Positions 54,025 to 63,335 of a DNA stretch of 64,000 nt are shown here, piece by piece (position 1 is the first letter of the stretch; every line of letters begins with the position of its first letter). Source of the stretch: Rhodospirillaceae bacterium (GTDB lineage Bacteria > Pseudomonadota > Alphaproteobacteria > Bin65); NCBI GenBank assembly GCA_028819475.1, contig JAPPLJ010000008.1, positions 1 through 64,000 on the forward strand. The letters run 5' to 3'. The notes under the pieces were generated by a model. That model was not told where the DNA came from and ran no database searches. It worked only from the letters and a program-made list of their open reading frames with translations. The position numbers were made by a program, and so were the translations under genes.

Positions 54025-55719
54025 TCAGGTCGTCGATTCGTCCGGGAAATGCCGGAAGATCGACAGCAGCGGGTTGGCCGCCGCCTGGCCGAGGCCGCAG
54101 ATCGAGGCGTCGGTCATGGCCGCCGACAGTTCCTGCAATAGCGGCTCGTCCCAACTGTCGCGCTGCATCAGCTTGACCGCCTTTTCGGTGCCAACCCGGC
54201 AGGGCGTGCACTGACCGCAGCTCTCGTCTTCGAAGAACTGCATCAGGTTGAGCGCGCAGGCTTTCATGTCGTCCTTATCGGACAGTACAACCACGGCGTG
54301 GGAGCCGACGAAGGAGCCGAATTTCTCCAGCACGCCGAATTCGAGCGGCTGGTCTGCCATCGACGCCGGCAGGATGCCGCCCGACGCGCCGCCGGGCAGA
54401 TAGCCTTTCAGCGTGTGGCCCTCGGCCATGCCGCCGCAATATTCGTCGATCAGTTCGGTAAGCGTTATGCCGGCGGGTGTCAGCTTGACGCCGGGTTCCT
54501 TCACCCGGCCCGAGACGGAATAGCTGCGCAGGCCCTTGCCGCCGTTGCGGCCGTGACCGGCGAACCAGTCCGCGCCCTTCTCGACGATGACCCGAATCCA
54601 GTACAGGGTCTCGACATTGTTGACCAGGGTCGGCCGGCCGAAAATCCCGTTCTGCGAGACATAGGGCGGGCGGTGCCGCGGCAGGCCGCGCATGCCCTCG
54701 ATCGATTCGATCATCGCCGATTCTTCGCCGCAGATATAGGCGCCGGCGCCGCGCCGCAGATGGATTTCGGTGTGCGGCGCCAACCCGGCCGCTTCAAGCG
54801 CGGCGATCTCGGCCAGCAGGATCTCGCGGTCCTGGGGATATTCGTCGCGCAGGTAGAAATAGACCGCTTCCGCCTCGACCGCCCAGGCGGCGACCAGCAT
54901 GCCCTCAAGCACCTTGTGCGGTTCGGTGTCCAGATAGTAGCGGTCCTTGAACGTGCCGGGCTCGCCCTCGTCCGCATTGACCGCCATCAGGCGCGGACCC
55001 GGCTCAGCGCGCACAAAGCGCCACTTCTGCCCGGTCGGGAACCCGGCGCCGCCCAGGCCACGCAGCCCGGCATCGCTCAGGATCTCGATGATCTCATCCG
55101 GCGTGCGCCGGCCGTCCAGGCAATCTTCCAACAGGCGGTAGCCGCCCTGCGCCCGATAGGCCGCCAGGTCCTGATAGGGCGGCACGGCCGGGTGGGTGTC
55201 GCCAGCGCGGATGGCCGCCTCGACGGTCTCGACGGTGGCATCGACGACATGGTTGTGGCCGACTTCGGCGACCGGCGCGGACTCGCAGCGGCCCATGCAG
55301 GGTGCGCGCACGATGCGCACCGCGGCCGGGTCCACGCCGGCATCCAGCGCTTCTATCAGGTCGTCCGCGCCCGCGATCATGCAGCTGATGCTGTCACACA
55401 CCCGGACGGTGAGGGCCGGCGGCGGCGTCTCCTCCTCCTTCACCACGTCGAAATGGGCATAGAAGGTCGCGACCTCGTAGACCTCGGTCTGGGCCAGCTT
55501 CATCTCCTGGGCGAGCGCCGCGAGATGGGCCGCCGACAGGTGGCCATACGCATCCTGAATCAGGTGCAGGTGCTCGATCAGCAGGTCGCGCCGGCGCGGC
55601 GCATCGCCGAGCAGCGTCCGAACCCGGTCGAGCGCTGCCGGATCGACCTGGCGGCCCTTGGGCGTCGGGCGTGCTTTGCGCCGCCCCGTCTTGGCGGCCT
55701 GGCGGGGGACATCCGTCAT
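54025..55719 (-). CDS. NuoE-NuoF fusion, NAD-dependent formate dehydrogenase beta-type subunit
   Basis: A 564-residue NAD-reducing diaphorase module. The N-terminal 170 residues are a NuoE-like 2Fe-2S thioredoxin fold with cysteines in V-C-D-S-I-S-C and C-M-G-R-C. The NuoF-like part has G-L-R-G-L-G-G-A-G-F-P-T-G-Q-K-W, N-A-D-E-G-E-P-G-T-F-K-D-R and G-E-E-S-A-M. The 4Fe-4S cysteines are in E-S-C-G-Q-C-T-P-C. Such fusions normally pair with a molybdenum formate dehydrogenase alpha subunit, which is not next to it. It lies 143 bp after soxG, so it may oxidise formate derived from sarcosine oxidase formaldehyde. Confidence 0.82.
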   Translation of the reverse strand: MTDVPRQAAKTGRRKARPTPKGRQVDPAALDRVRTLLGDAPRRRDLLIEHLHLIQDAYGHLSAAHLAALAQEMKLAQTEVYEVATFYAHFDVVKEEETPPPALTVRVCDSISCMIAGADDLIEALDAGVDPAAVRIVRAPCMGRCESAPVAEVGHNHVVDATVETVEAAIRAGDTHPAVPPYQDLAAYRAQGGYRLLEDCLDGRRTPDEIIEILSDAGLRGLGGAGFPTGQKWRFVRAEPGPRLMAVNADEGEPGTFKDRYYLDTEPHKVLEGMLVAAWAVEAEAVYFYLRDEYPQDREILLAEIAALEAAGLAPHTEIHLRRGAGAYICGEESAMIESIEGMRGLPRHRPPYVSQNGIFGRPTLVNNVETLYWIRVIVEKGADWFAGHGRNGGKGLRSYSVSGRVKEPGVKLTPAGITLTELIDEYCGGMAEGHTLKGYLPGGASGGILPASMADQPLEFGVLEKFGSFVGSHAVVVLSDKDDMKACALNLMQFFEDESCGQCTPCRVGTEKAVKLMQRDSWDEPLLQELSAAMTDASICGLGQAAANPLLSIFRHFPDESTT

Positions 55720-55862
55720 CGAAGAAACCTAGGGTTCCAGCCGGTCCGGTCGATATCGTTTCTGTCCGATGGAGAGGTGACTAACCGATCGGGCGCGTCC
55801 GGTCGAGGCGCGAAAGCCGCCGCCTGTCGCGACCAAACAGCCGCTCGCCCGGTGATTCCGTT

Positions 55863-56486
55863 TCAGGCGCCATCGCCCGCGGCCGGTTTCAGGGTGAAGC
55901 CGTATTCCCGGGCCGCATCGGCCAGCCAATTCCAGAGGAAACGCGCATTGGACCGGCTGACGGTCACGTCGAAGACCGCCGGTTCTCCGTCTTCGAGACG
56001 CGCGATGACGACCGTGACCCGGCCGAACAGCGTGCGCGCCGCGGACCCGGCCGGGAAAGCGTCCGGGTGCAGGTCGACGGTCGCCGCCTTGGCGAGAACC
56101 TCGCGTGCCCGCGGCCCGGAAACGCCGATGGCGAGCCAGGCGTCGGAAATGTCGGTCGCGCCGACCGGGCCGCCCGCGTCGGTCTGCAAGAGCCGGTCGG
56201 CAAGCTTGCGATCGGCGCAGCGCAGCTGCCACCAGTCCGGCCCGAAGCGGAACAGCGTGCCGCGGGCGCCCGATACCGCCCGCGCAACCGGTGGCGAGAC
56301 CAGCCCCGCCGGCTTCTTCAGGAAGCCATCGAGCGATGCGCGGTCGCGGCAGCGCAGATCAAGCAGGACCATCGGCGGCCCGGCCGTCAGGACAACGGCA
56401 GCCGGGTCCGGCCCCCGTTCCCGTGCCGGAAGGGCGAGCGGATGGATCGGGGCGAGCGGCTCAGCCACGCAAGCGTCCTCCGTCAC
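55863..56486 (-). CDS. soxG: Sarcosine oxidase gamma subunit SoxG
   Basis: A 207-residue gamma subunit of heterotetrameric sarcosine oxidase, structurally related to the GcvT-like fold. Family segments include H-P-L-A-L-P near the N-terminus and F-D-V-T-V-S-R-S-N-A-R-F-L-W-N-W-L near residue 175. Its start overlaps the 3' end of soxA by 26 bp. It is the last sox gene before the diaphorase module. Confidence 0.87.
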   Translation of the reverse strand: MTEDACVAEPLAPIHPLALPARERGPDPAAVVLTAGPPMVLLDLRCRDRASLDGFLKKPAGLVSPPVARAVSGARGTLFRFGPDWWQLRCADRKLADRLLQTDAGGPVGATDISDAWLAIGVSGPRAREVLAKAATVDLHPDAFPAGSAARTLFGRVTVVIARLEDGEPAVFDVTVSRSNARFLWNWLADAAREYGFTLKPAAGDGA

Positions 56487-59475
56487 GGTCGTAGAAGACC
56501 GGGTCGACGACCCGCGCGGCGTCTGCGCCCTCTTCCAGCTTCAGGACATGGACGGTATCGCCCGTGCGGTTGCGGCCGTTCTTGAGCAGGGCGAGCGCAA
56601 AGCCGCCGTTCAGGCTCGGCGACCGGTAGCTGGAGGTGACATGCCCGAGCATCGTCACCGGCGGTTCCTGGGACGGATCGTTGACGATCTGCCCGCCCTC
56701 CGGCAGCACCGTCCCGCTGTCCAGCGGCAGCAGGCCGACCAGGTGCTTGCGGTCGGGCCGCGCCGTGTCGGGCCGGCTGTAGGAGCGTTTGCCGATGAAG
56801 TCCTTGCGCTTGCTGACGGCCCAGCCCATGCCGACATCCTGGGGCGTCACCGTGCCGTCGGTTTCCTGCCCGACGATAATGAAGCCCTTTTCCGCGCGCA
56901 GGACGTGCATGGCTTCGGTGCCGTAGGGTGTTGCGCCGCCGCTGATCAGCGCCTGCCAGAGCGCAAGGCCGTAATGCGCCGGTACGTTGATCTCGTAAGA
57001 GGCCTCGCCGCTGAAACTGACCCGGAAGATACGGGCCGGCGCACCGAGTATGGCGCCGGTCCTGACCGCCATATGGGGAAACGCCTCGTCCGACCAGTCG
57101 ATGTCGCTGTCCAGGCCCGTCACCAGGTTGCGCGCTTCCGGCCCCGCGACGGTCGCGGTCGCCCAGGCTTCCGTTACCGAGGTCGCAAACACCCGAAGAT
57201 CCGGCCATTCGGTCTGCAGCCACAATTCGAGCCAGTTCAGCACTGTGGCGGCGTTGCCGGTCGTCGTGGTCATCACATAATGGTCGTCGGCGAGCCGCGC
57301 GGTCACGCCGTCGTCGAAGATCATGCCGTCTTCGTGGCACATCAGGCCGTAGCGGGCGCGGCCGACCTTCAGCGTCTCCCAGTCGTTGGTGTAGACGCGG
57401 TTCAGCAGCGTAACCACGTCCGGCCCCTTGAGGTCGATCTTGCCGAGCGTCGAAGCGTCCATGACGCCGACCGCGTTACGCACGGCCGAGACCTCGCGGT
57501 CGATCGCCTGTTCCAGCGATTCTCCGGCCCGCCGGTAGGCGTATGGCCGCTTCCACTGGCCGACATCCTCGAAGACCGCGCCGTTGGCTTCGTGCCAGTC
57601 GAACATCGGCGTCTCGCGCACCGGGTCGAACAGCGCGCCGCGGTCCCGCCCGGCGAGCGCGCCGAACGGGATCGGCGTGTAGGGCGGGCGGAAGGTCGTG
57701 GTGCCGACAGCGTCCGGCGACCGGCCGGTCTCCATGCCCATAAGCGCCAGGCCGGTCACGTTGGCGGTCTTGCCCTGGTCGGTGCCCATGCCGAGCGTGG
57801 TGTAGCGCTTGAGATGCTCGACCGAGCGGTAGTTCTCGCGCGCCGCAAGAGCGACGTCCTTTACCGTCACGTCGTTCTGCAAATCGACGAACGCCTTGCC
57901 CCTCCGGTCGCCGGGCTGGCGGGCGGTGACGGCCCAGAGGGGTTGGATCGGCGCGCCGGCCGCGCCGTCGTCGGTTTTCAGCACCGGCTTGCGGATGCGT
58001 TTCGTCCGGCCGGCTGCCCGGGCCGCATCCCGGCCTGCGGCATAGCCCTGTTCCAGGCACTCCGCGAGCGCGCCCGCGCCGGTTACCGCGCCAGCAGCCC
58101 GAACGCCGAGCGCACTCAGGTCGTCCGGTACGAAACAGGCGTGCGCCTCGTTCCAGACCGGCCGTGCCCCGCGATGAGAAGCCAGATGGAGGGCCGGATT
58201 CCAGCCGCCGGATACGCCGACCAGATCGGCGTCGACCGGACTTGGAGAGCCTGCGATTTCACCGTCCGCCCGAACCGGAGCGATCTTCGCGCCGCGAATG
58301 CGCCTGTCGCCCGCGACCGCCGCAATTGCGCATCCCGTTTCGAGGTCGATCCCGGCGCTGCGGACCGCCTCCGCCAGCGCGGCCGGAGGCGATTCGCGGG
58401 CGTCGGCCAGGGTCACGGCAATGCCGGCCTGCGCCAGCAAGAGGGCGGTGCGATACGCTGAATCGTTGTTGGTTCCCAGCAGGACCTGCCGCCCCGGGAC
58501 CACGGCGTAGCGCCCGGCATAGTGCCGGACCGCGTTGCCCAGCATCACGCCCGGCGTGTCGATGTTGGCGAAGGCGTAGGGCCGTTCGTGGGCACCGGTC
58601 GCCAGCACGATCTGCCGGGCCCGGATGCGCCACAAGCGCAGCCGCGGCAGATGCGCCGGCGCGTCCGGCCCGAAATGGTCGCCGACGCTTTCGACGGCAG
58701 TCGCGAAATTGTCGTCATACAATCCGGCAACCGTTGTGCGCGTGAGAACCGTCACGTCCGGCGCCGCGCCGAGCGTCTCCATTGCGGTCGCGGTCCAGTC
58801 CATCGCCGGCGCACCGTCAATGCCGCGGTCGCCGGCCAACAGGTCACCGCCCGGCTCGGCCTGTTCGTCGGCGAGGATGACCCGGCTCCCCCGGCTCGCC
58901 GCCGCCAGCGCTGCCGAGAGGCCGGCCGGGCCGCCGCCGACGACAAGCACGTCGCAATGGGCGTTCATGCGCTCGTAGCGGTCCGGGTCCGGCCCCGCCG
59001 GGGCCCGGCCGAAACCGGCGGCGCGCCGGATGAAAGGCTCGAACAGTTTCCACCAGCGCCCGGCGCCGATGCCGGCGCCCATGAAGGTCTTGTAGTAGAA
59101 GCCCGACGGAAAGAGGGGCGAGAGCCAGTCGTTGACCCGCATCAGGTCGAAATCGACCGACGGCCAGGCGTTGACGCTCGAAGCGGTCAGGCCGCCGTAG
59201 AGCTCGATCTGGGTCGCGCGCAGGTTGGGCTGACTGCGCGCGCCGGACTCGAGTTGGACCAGCGCATTAGGCTCCTCCGCGCCCGCGGCGTGGATCCCCC
59301 GCGGACGATGGTATTTGAAGCTGCGGGCGAGTGGAAAGGCGCCATAGGCCAGCAGGGCCGAAGCCAGAGTATCGCCAGCGTAGCCGGTGAAACTTTCGCC
59401 GTTGAACGAAAAGCCGAGCGCCGCGGCCCGGTCGATCCGGCCGCCGGCGGACAAGCGGAATTGCGGCCCGCTCAC
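56461..59475 (-). CDS. soxA: Sarcosine oxidase alpha subunit SoxA
   Basis: A 1004-residue subunit. The N-terminal 2Fe-2S-like/hydrogen cyanide synthase A-type region contains A-G-D-T-L-A-S-A-L-L. The NAD-binding Rossmann motif V-V-G-G-G-P-A-G-L-S-A-A is near residue 178. The C-terminal GcvT-like domain binds tetrahydrofolate and captures the methylene group of sarcosine. Length is typical. It overlaps soxD by 4 bp and soxG by 26 bp. Confidence 0.95.
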   Translation of the reverse strand: MSGPQFRLSAGGRIDRAAALGFSFNGESFTGYAGDTLASALLAYGAFPLARSFKYHRPRGIHAAGAEEPNALVQLESGARSQPNLRATQIELYGGLTASSVNAWPSVDFDLMRVNDWLSPLFPSGFYYKTFMGAGIGAGRWWKLFEPFIRRAAGFGRAPAGPDPDRYERMNAHCDVLVVGGGPAGLSAALAAASRGSRVILADEQAEPGGDLLAGDRGIDGAPAMDWTATAMETLGAAPDVTVLTRTTVAGLYDDNFATAVESVGDHFGPDAPAHLPRLRLWRIRARQIVLATGAHERPYAFANIDTPGVMLGNAVRHYAGRYAVVPGRQVLLGTNNDSAYRTALLLAQAGIAVTLADARESPPAALAEAVRSAGIDLETGCAIAAVAGDRRIRGAKIAPVRADGEIAGSPSPVDADLVGVSGGWNPALHLASHRGARPVWNEAHACFVPDDLSALGVRAAGAVTGAGALAECLEQGYAAGRDAARAAGRTKRIRKPVLKTDDGAAGAPIQPLWAVTARQPGDRRGKAFVDLQNDVTVKDVALAARENYRSVEHLKRYTTLGMGTDQGKTANVTGLALMGMETGRSPDAVGTTTFRPPYTPIPFGALAGRDRGALFDPVRETPMFDWHEANGAVFEDVGQWKRPYAYRRAGESLEQAIDREVSAVRNAVGVMDASTLGKIDLKGPDVVTLLNRVYTNDWETLKVGRARYGLMCHEDGMIFDDGVTARLADDHYVMTTTTGNAATVLNWLELWLQTEWPDLRVFATSVTEAWATATVAGPEARNLVTGLDSDIDWSDEAFPHMAVRTGAILGAPARIFRVSFSGEASYEINVPAHYGLALWQALISGGATPYGTEAMHVLRAEKGFIIVGQETDGTVTPQDVGMGWAVSKRKDFIGKRSYSRPDTARPDRKHLVGLLPLDSGTVLPEGGQIVNDPSQEPPVTMLGHVTSSYRSPSLNGGFALALLKNGRNRTGDTVHVLKLEEGADAARVVDPVFYDRDGGRLRG

Positions 59476-59753
59476 CCGTCCGCCTCCGGCGCGACGCCGC
59501 CGAACACGCCGGTCTCGCCATGCTCATGACTCACCGTATGGCGCACCAGAGTGAACCAGCGGCCGCAGCCGTGGGTGTGCACCCACTGTTCCTTGAACCG
59601 GCCCTTCGTGTTGGTGCGCATGAAAACGTAGTCGGCCCATTCGGCGTCGCTCAGCTTTTCCGGCTCCGGCGGCCGGGCGATGTCCGCTTCGCCGCCGCAA
59701 CTGAACTCGCTCTCGTCGCGCAGTCCGCAATAGGGACACCGGATCAGCAGCAT
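59472..59753 (-). CDS. soxD: Sarcosine oxidase delta subunit SoxD
   Basis: A 93-residue zinc-binding subunit. Zinc ligands are C-P-Y-C-G near the N-terminus, the Cys in F-S-C-G-G-E-A, and the H-T-H-G-C-G-R-W motif. The K-E-Q-W-V-H-T-H-G-C-G-R-W-F segment is diagnostic. It lies 19 bp after soxB and overlaps soxA by 4 bp. Confidence 0.92.
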   Translation of the reverse strand: MLLIRCPYCGLRDESEFSCGGEADIARPPEPEKLSDAEWADYVFMRTNTKGRFKEQWVHTHGCGRWFTLVRHTVSHEHGETGVFGGVAPEADG

Positions 59754-59772
59754 GCGTCCCCTCTCCCTGCCT

Positions 59773-61023
59773 CTAATGCGCCACGGCCGCCGCGCCGTGC
59801 TCGTCGATCAGCGCGCCGGTGGTGAAGCGGTCGAGCGAGAAAGGCGCGGCGAGCGGATGCGGTTCGTCGCGCGCGATCGTGTGGGCGAAGGCCCAGCCGG
59901 AGCCGGGCGTCGCCTTGAAGCCGCCGGTGCCCCAGCCGCAGTTGAAGTAGAGCCCTTCAACCGGGGTTTTCGACAGGATCGGGCTGGCGTCGGGGCAGGT
60001 GTCGACGATGCCGCCCCAGCTGCGCATCAGGCGCAGCCGCGAGAAGACCGGGAACAGTTCGACCAGCGCGCCCATCTGGCCCTCGATGATCTGCCAGCTG
60101 CCGCGCTGGGCGTAGCTGTTGAAGCTGTCGATGCCGGCGCCGATCACCAGTTCGCCCTTGTCCGACTGGCTGACATAGACGTGCACGGCGTTCGACATCA
60201 CGACGCAGTCCAGCACCGGCTTGATCGGCTCGCTGACCATCGCCTGGAGCGGATGGCTGTCGATCGGCAGGCGGAAACCGGCCATGTCTGCGAGTACGCT
60301 GGCGTGGCCGGCCACGACGACGCCGACCTTGCCGGCCTTGACGGGGCCGAGCGTGGTCTGGACGCCGGTCACCCGGCCGCCGTCCCGGTCGATGCCGGTG
60401 ACTTCGCAATTCTGGATTATATCGACGCCGCGGTCGTCGGCCGCGCGCGCGAAGCCCCAGGCGACCGCGTCGTGGCGCGCGATGCCGCCGCGGCGCTGCA
60501 GGGAGGCGCCGAGGATCGGATAGCGGACGTCCTTCGATATGTTGATTGCCGGCACCAGCTTCTTGATCTCAGCCGGCGTCAGGATTTCCGAATCGACGCC
60601 GTTGCCGCGGATGGCGCGGACCCGGCGCGACATTTCCTTCAGGTCGTGCTCGTTATGCGCCAGGTTAAGGACGCCGCGTTGGCTGAGCATGATGTTGAAG
60701 TTCAGTTCGCGGCTCAGGCCCTCATAAAGCTGCAGCGCCTTTTCGTAGATCGCTGCGCTCTCGTCCCACAGATAGTTGGAGCGGATGATCGTGGTGTTGC
60801 GGCCGGTGTTGCCGCCACCGAGCCAGCCCTTTTCCAGCACCGCGACATTGGTGACGCCGTGCTCCGCCGCAAGATAGTAGGCGGTCGCCAGCCCGTGGCC
60901 GCCGCCGCCGACGATGACGACGTCGTACTCCGGCTTCGGCGCCGGGCTGCGCCAGGCCTGCGGCCAGTTGCGGTGGCCGGTCAGCGCATTCCGGGCCAGC
61001 GAAAAGATCGAATACCGCTGCAT
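59773..61023 (-). CDS. soxB: Sarcosine oxidase beta subunit SoxB
   Basis: A 416-residue catalytic flavoprotein of the DAO family that oxidises sarcosine to glycine. The Rossmann motif [16 protein letters not shown] is near residue 37. The segment [11 protein letters not shown] contains the His that anchors the covalent FMN in this family. C-terminal [11 protein letters not shown] is the family FAD motif. The ATG at 61021-61023 has an AAGGGG ribosome-binding site. First gene of soxBDAG. A DNABII pseudogene lies just upstream. Confidence 0.95.
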   Translation of the reverse strand: MQRYSIFSLARNALTGHRNWPQAWRSPAPKPEYDVVIVGGGGHGLATAYYLAAEHGVTNVAVLEKGWLGGGNTGRNTTIIRSNYLWDESAAIYEKALQLYEGLSRELNFNIMLSQRGVLNLAHNEHDLKEMSRRVRAIRGNGVDSEILTPAEIKKLVPAINISKDVRYPILGASLQRRGGIARHDAVAWGFARAADDRGVDIIQNCEVTGIDRDGGRVTGVQTTLGPVKAGKVGVVVAGHASVLADMAGFRLPIDSHPLQAMVSEPIKPVLDCVVMSNAVHVYVSQSDKGELVIGAGIDSFNSYAQRGSWQIIEGQMGALVELFPVFSRLRLMRSWGGIVDTCPDASPILSKTPVEGLYFNCGWGTGGFKATPGSGWAFAHTIARDEPHPLAAPFSLDRFTTGALIDEHGAAAVAH

Positions 61024-61032
61024 CGCTGCCCC

Positions 61033-61275
61033 TTATGGCAGGGTCCGAGAGGTCGTCAAGCGCGGGATGCGGCGGGATTGGCGCGGCTCGCAGTACGAAG
61101 CTGCCGAACCCAGTGATCTTCACGGCCTCGCCCCCGAGAATGTCTGCAAGACGCCGCCCGATTCCCGGGCCGACGCCGTGTTCAAGGCGTCCATCGGCGC
61201 CCTCGGGCTGCTGGAAAACCTCGTCGTCTGCGCCGACGAGCCGGGTGAGATTGGCGGTGAGCGCTATGCCGTGGT
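61033..61275 (-). pseudogene. Frameshifted HU/IHF (DNABII) gene remnant
   Basis: Between lysR and soxB three reading frames together give an HU/IHF-like protein. One minus frame reads A-N-L-T-R-L-V. A second reads T-R-F-S-S-S-P-R-A-P-M-D-A-L-N-T. The first resumes as I-G-R-R-L-A-D-I-L-G-G-E-A-V-K-I-T-G-F-G-S-F-V-L-R. The second continues P-R-Q-S-R-R-I-P-R-L to a TAA at 61033-61035. G-E-x-V-K-I-x-G-F-G-S-F is the diagnostic core of the DNABII family. At least three frameshifts separate the parts and no start codon is clear, so it is a decayed gene. The right boundary is approximate. Confidence 0.5.
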
Positions 61276-61340
61276 CGCCTGCGGAACCAAAGTAATCCAC
61301 GACCCGTCTAGACGCTCTAAGGACCGAGCCTTCCGTCGGG

Positions 61341-62324
61341 CTATTGCGATCCGCCCCGAGACCGCAGACGACCACCGCTTCGGCTTTGCGGCCGGGAAAC
61401 GGTCACATCCATGTCGGGGAAATTGAACGAACTGCCCGGAAAATTGATCCGTGTTGCTGCGTAAAGGTCTTCGATGAAGACCTTCATCGCCGGGGACACA
61501 AACCGCCTCGGATCCCACAGCACCGACATGTTGAAGCCGAGCAGGCGATCACCGTGGCAGATCGGGATCGCCCTGTCCTCAAGCGGACCGAGCAGAACCG
61601 TCGAAGGTACCACGGCGATCCCCTGGTCCGACTCGACCAGCGCCAGCAGGCAATGCGGGCTGTCACTCTCTATGAGAATCTGCGGGTTGATGTTGGCGAC
61701 CTGACAAACGCCATCGAAAATACGCCGCGTCATGAATTGTGGTTTCAAAAGCAGTATCGTCTCCGACGCCAGTTCCCCGATGTCGACTCTCGAGCGTCCG
61801 GCGAAGCGACTCCCGGCCGGAACCACCGCCAGGAGACTTAGGGGCAGCAACGGCCTTCCTGCGAGCGCGGAGTTCGAAGGCAGTCCGGCGATCGCCAGTT
61901 CCAGATCGCCACTCTCCAGGCGCTGGCTCAGCCGCGCAGAGCCGTCTTCCACCAGCTTGATTTCGATGTCGGGCGACCGCCGGCGGAACGTCGCCAGAAA
62001 CCGCGCGACCACGCTTTCCATCGTTTGCGGCGTCGCGCCGATCCGGAGCACTCCCCTGGAACCCTTCGCCAGCGCCTTCGCCCGCAGACTCAGAGCATCG
62101 ACATCATTGAGGATTGCCTTGCTGCGGTCGAGGAGGTCCCGCCCCGCCGCCGTCAGTTCGATATGCCGCCCGATGCGATCGAACAGGCGCACCCCGAGTT
62201 CTTCTTCCATCAGAAGAACCTGCCTCGAGAGGGCGGACTGGCTGATACGCAGCCTATCTCCAGCGCGGGAGAAACTCATCTCCTCCGCGACCGCCGCAAA
62301 ATAACGAAAGTGGGTGAGCTTCAT
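61341..62324 (-). CDS. LysR-family transcriptional regulator
   Basis: A 327-residue LTTR. The N-terminal winged helix (residues 1-60) has F-S-R-A-G-D-R-L-R-I-S-Q-S-A-L-S-R-Q-V, the classical recognition segment. A two-lobed effector-binding domain follows. About 30 extra hydrophilic, Arg/Ser/Gly-rich residues lie at the C-terminus. It is divergent from the isochorismatase-fold gene with a 126-bp AT-rich gap, so that gene and the ABC transporter after it are the likely targets. It could also affect soxBDAG downstream. Confidence 0.9.
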   Translation of the reverse strand: MKLTHFRYFAAVAEEMSFSRAGDRLRISQSALSRQVLLMEEELGVRLFDRIGRHIELTAAGRDLLDRSKAILNDVDALSLRAKALAKGSRGVLRIGATPQTMESVVARFLATFRRRSPDIEIKLVEDGSARLSQRLESGDLELAIAGLPSNSALAGRPLLPLSLLAVVPAGSRFAGRSRVDIGELASETILLLKPQFMTRRIFDGVCQVANINPQILIESDSPHCLLALVESDQGIAVVPSTVLLGPLEDRAIPICHGDRLLGFNMSVLWDPRRFVSPAMKVFIEDLYAATRINFPGSSFNFPDMDVTVSRPQSRSGGRLRSRGGSQ

Positions 62325-62450
62325 GCCTCAATTTATATCGAAATTAGCTAGGTTTTGGAACTAAATTGCATTGGACAAATACATGAGCAGCTTCCCATAA
62401 TCGACTGTCTGCCGTTGCGGCATCGATTCAAACAGGTGGGCAGCAGAGAC

Positions 62451-63149
62451 ATGGTTCCGGAACTTCACGAACAATGGAGGCCACTCGACTTTCCCGGCCT
62501 GCTAACCTCCAACGTCGCTTTCCTCAATACCGATTCCCAAAACAGCATATTGAATCCCGAAGGTTGTCTGACCCACGAACGGATCTGGGTTGACGCCAAC
62601 GAGCAAGGCGGCCCGCTGTACAACACGCTGCGCCTGGCCGAAGCTGCCCGCAGCGTCGGCATGCCGTTCCTGTGGCTGCGATACGACCGTTTCATCGGCG
62701 AAATTGAGCCCGTGAACGAAATGGATCGCGTGCAATACCATTTCTGGAACAAGGATTATGTCGGCGACCGCGAGAAGAAGGACTGGGAAGCCGATCTCGT
62801 CCCCGAGGTGAAGGCGATCATGGAGCCTGGCGACATCACCCTGGTCTATCCGGGATGGAGTGTCTTCACGGGGACACCGGTGAACCGGTGGCTCAATCAA
62901 TGGCACACGCGGACATTGTTGATCTCCGGCTACCACACCGACTGGTGCATCGAGATGGCCACCCGGCACGCCCGCGAACTGGGCTACATGCCGGTCGTCG
63001 TCGGCGATGCCTGCGGCAGCACCCGGCCGCTGCACGACCAGACCTTGGAGCAGATCAATAACTGTTACGCACCAGTGATGGCGACGGAGGCGGCGGTCGG
63101 TTTCATCGCTGAAGGATTGTCCAGGCGCGACCGCCACGCCGCGGAATAG
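62451..63149 (+). CDS. Isochorismatase-family cysteine hydrolase
   Basis: A 232-residue protein with the isochorismatase-like fold. The N-terminal catalytic Asp is at residue 28 (L-N-T-D-S-Q-N-S). The nucleophile is in Y-H-T-D-W-C-I-E-M-A-T, followed by A-R-E-L-G-Y. The region that normally carries the catalytic Lys reads V-Y-P-G-W-S-V-F-T-G-T, with Tyr at the expected Lys position. Substrate unknown; amide-type substrates (N-carbamoyl compounds, ureas, biuret) are typical. The ATG at 62451 is preferred to a TTG 96 bp earlier, which adds an unrelated extension. It precedes a LivG-type ATPase gene. Confidence 0.82.
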   Translation: MVPELHEQWRPLDFPGLLTSNVAFLNTDSQNSILNPEGCLTHERIWVDANEQGGPLYNTLRLAEAARSVGMPFLWLRYDRFIGEIEPVNEMDRVQYHFWNKDYVGDREKKDWEADLVPEVKAIMEPGDITLVYPGWSVFTGTPVNRWLNQWHTRTLLISGYHTDWCIEMATRHARELGYMPVVVGDACGSTRPLHDQTLEQINNCYAPVMATEAAVGFIAEGLSRRDRHAAE

Positions 63150-63335
63150 GATGCGGCCCGGAGCCACCCCCGTAAGCCGTCCGCGGCCGCACGGGTGCCG
63201 GCTCCCCTAGGCGCACGCCGCGCAGTTTTCTCAGGGGGGTACGGCGATTTTCGCAGCAACCGGTAATCAACGCAAACCCTTCGCCTGCGCCGTGGAATTT
63301 GCGAACGAAGCGGTCTCGTTCCAGGCGGCTCGAGC

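Noticed and set aside
54298-58461. 1387-codon open frame on the plus strand
   Set aside because: It runs antisense to soxA, soxG and the diaphorase gene, has Arg/Pro/Gly/His-biased composition and no recognisable domain; high GC removes stop codons from this frame.
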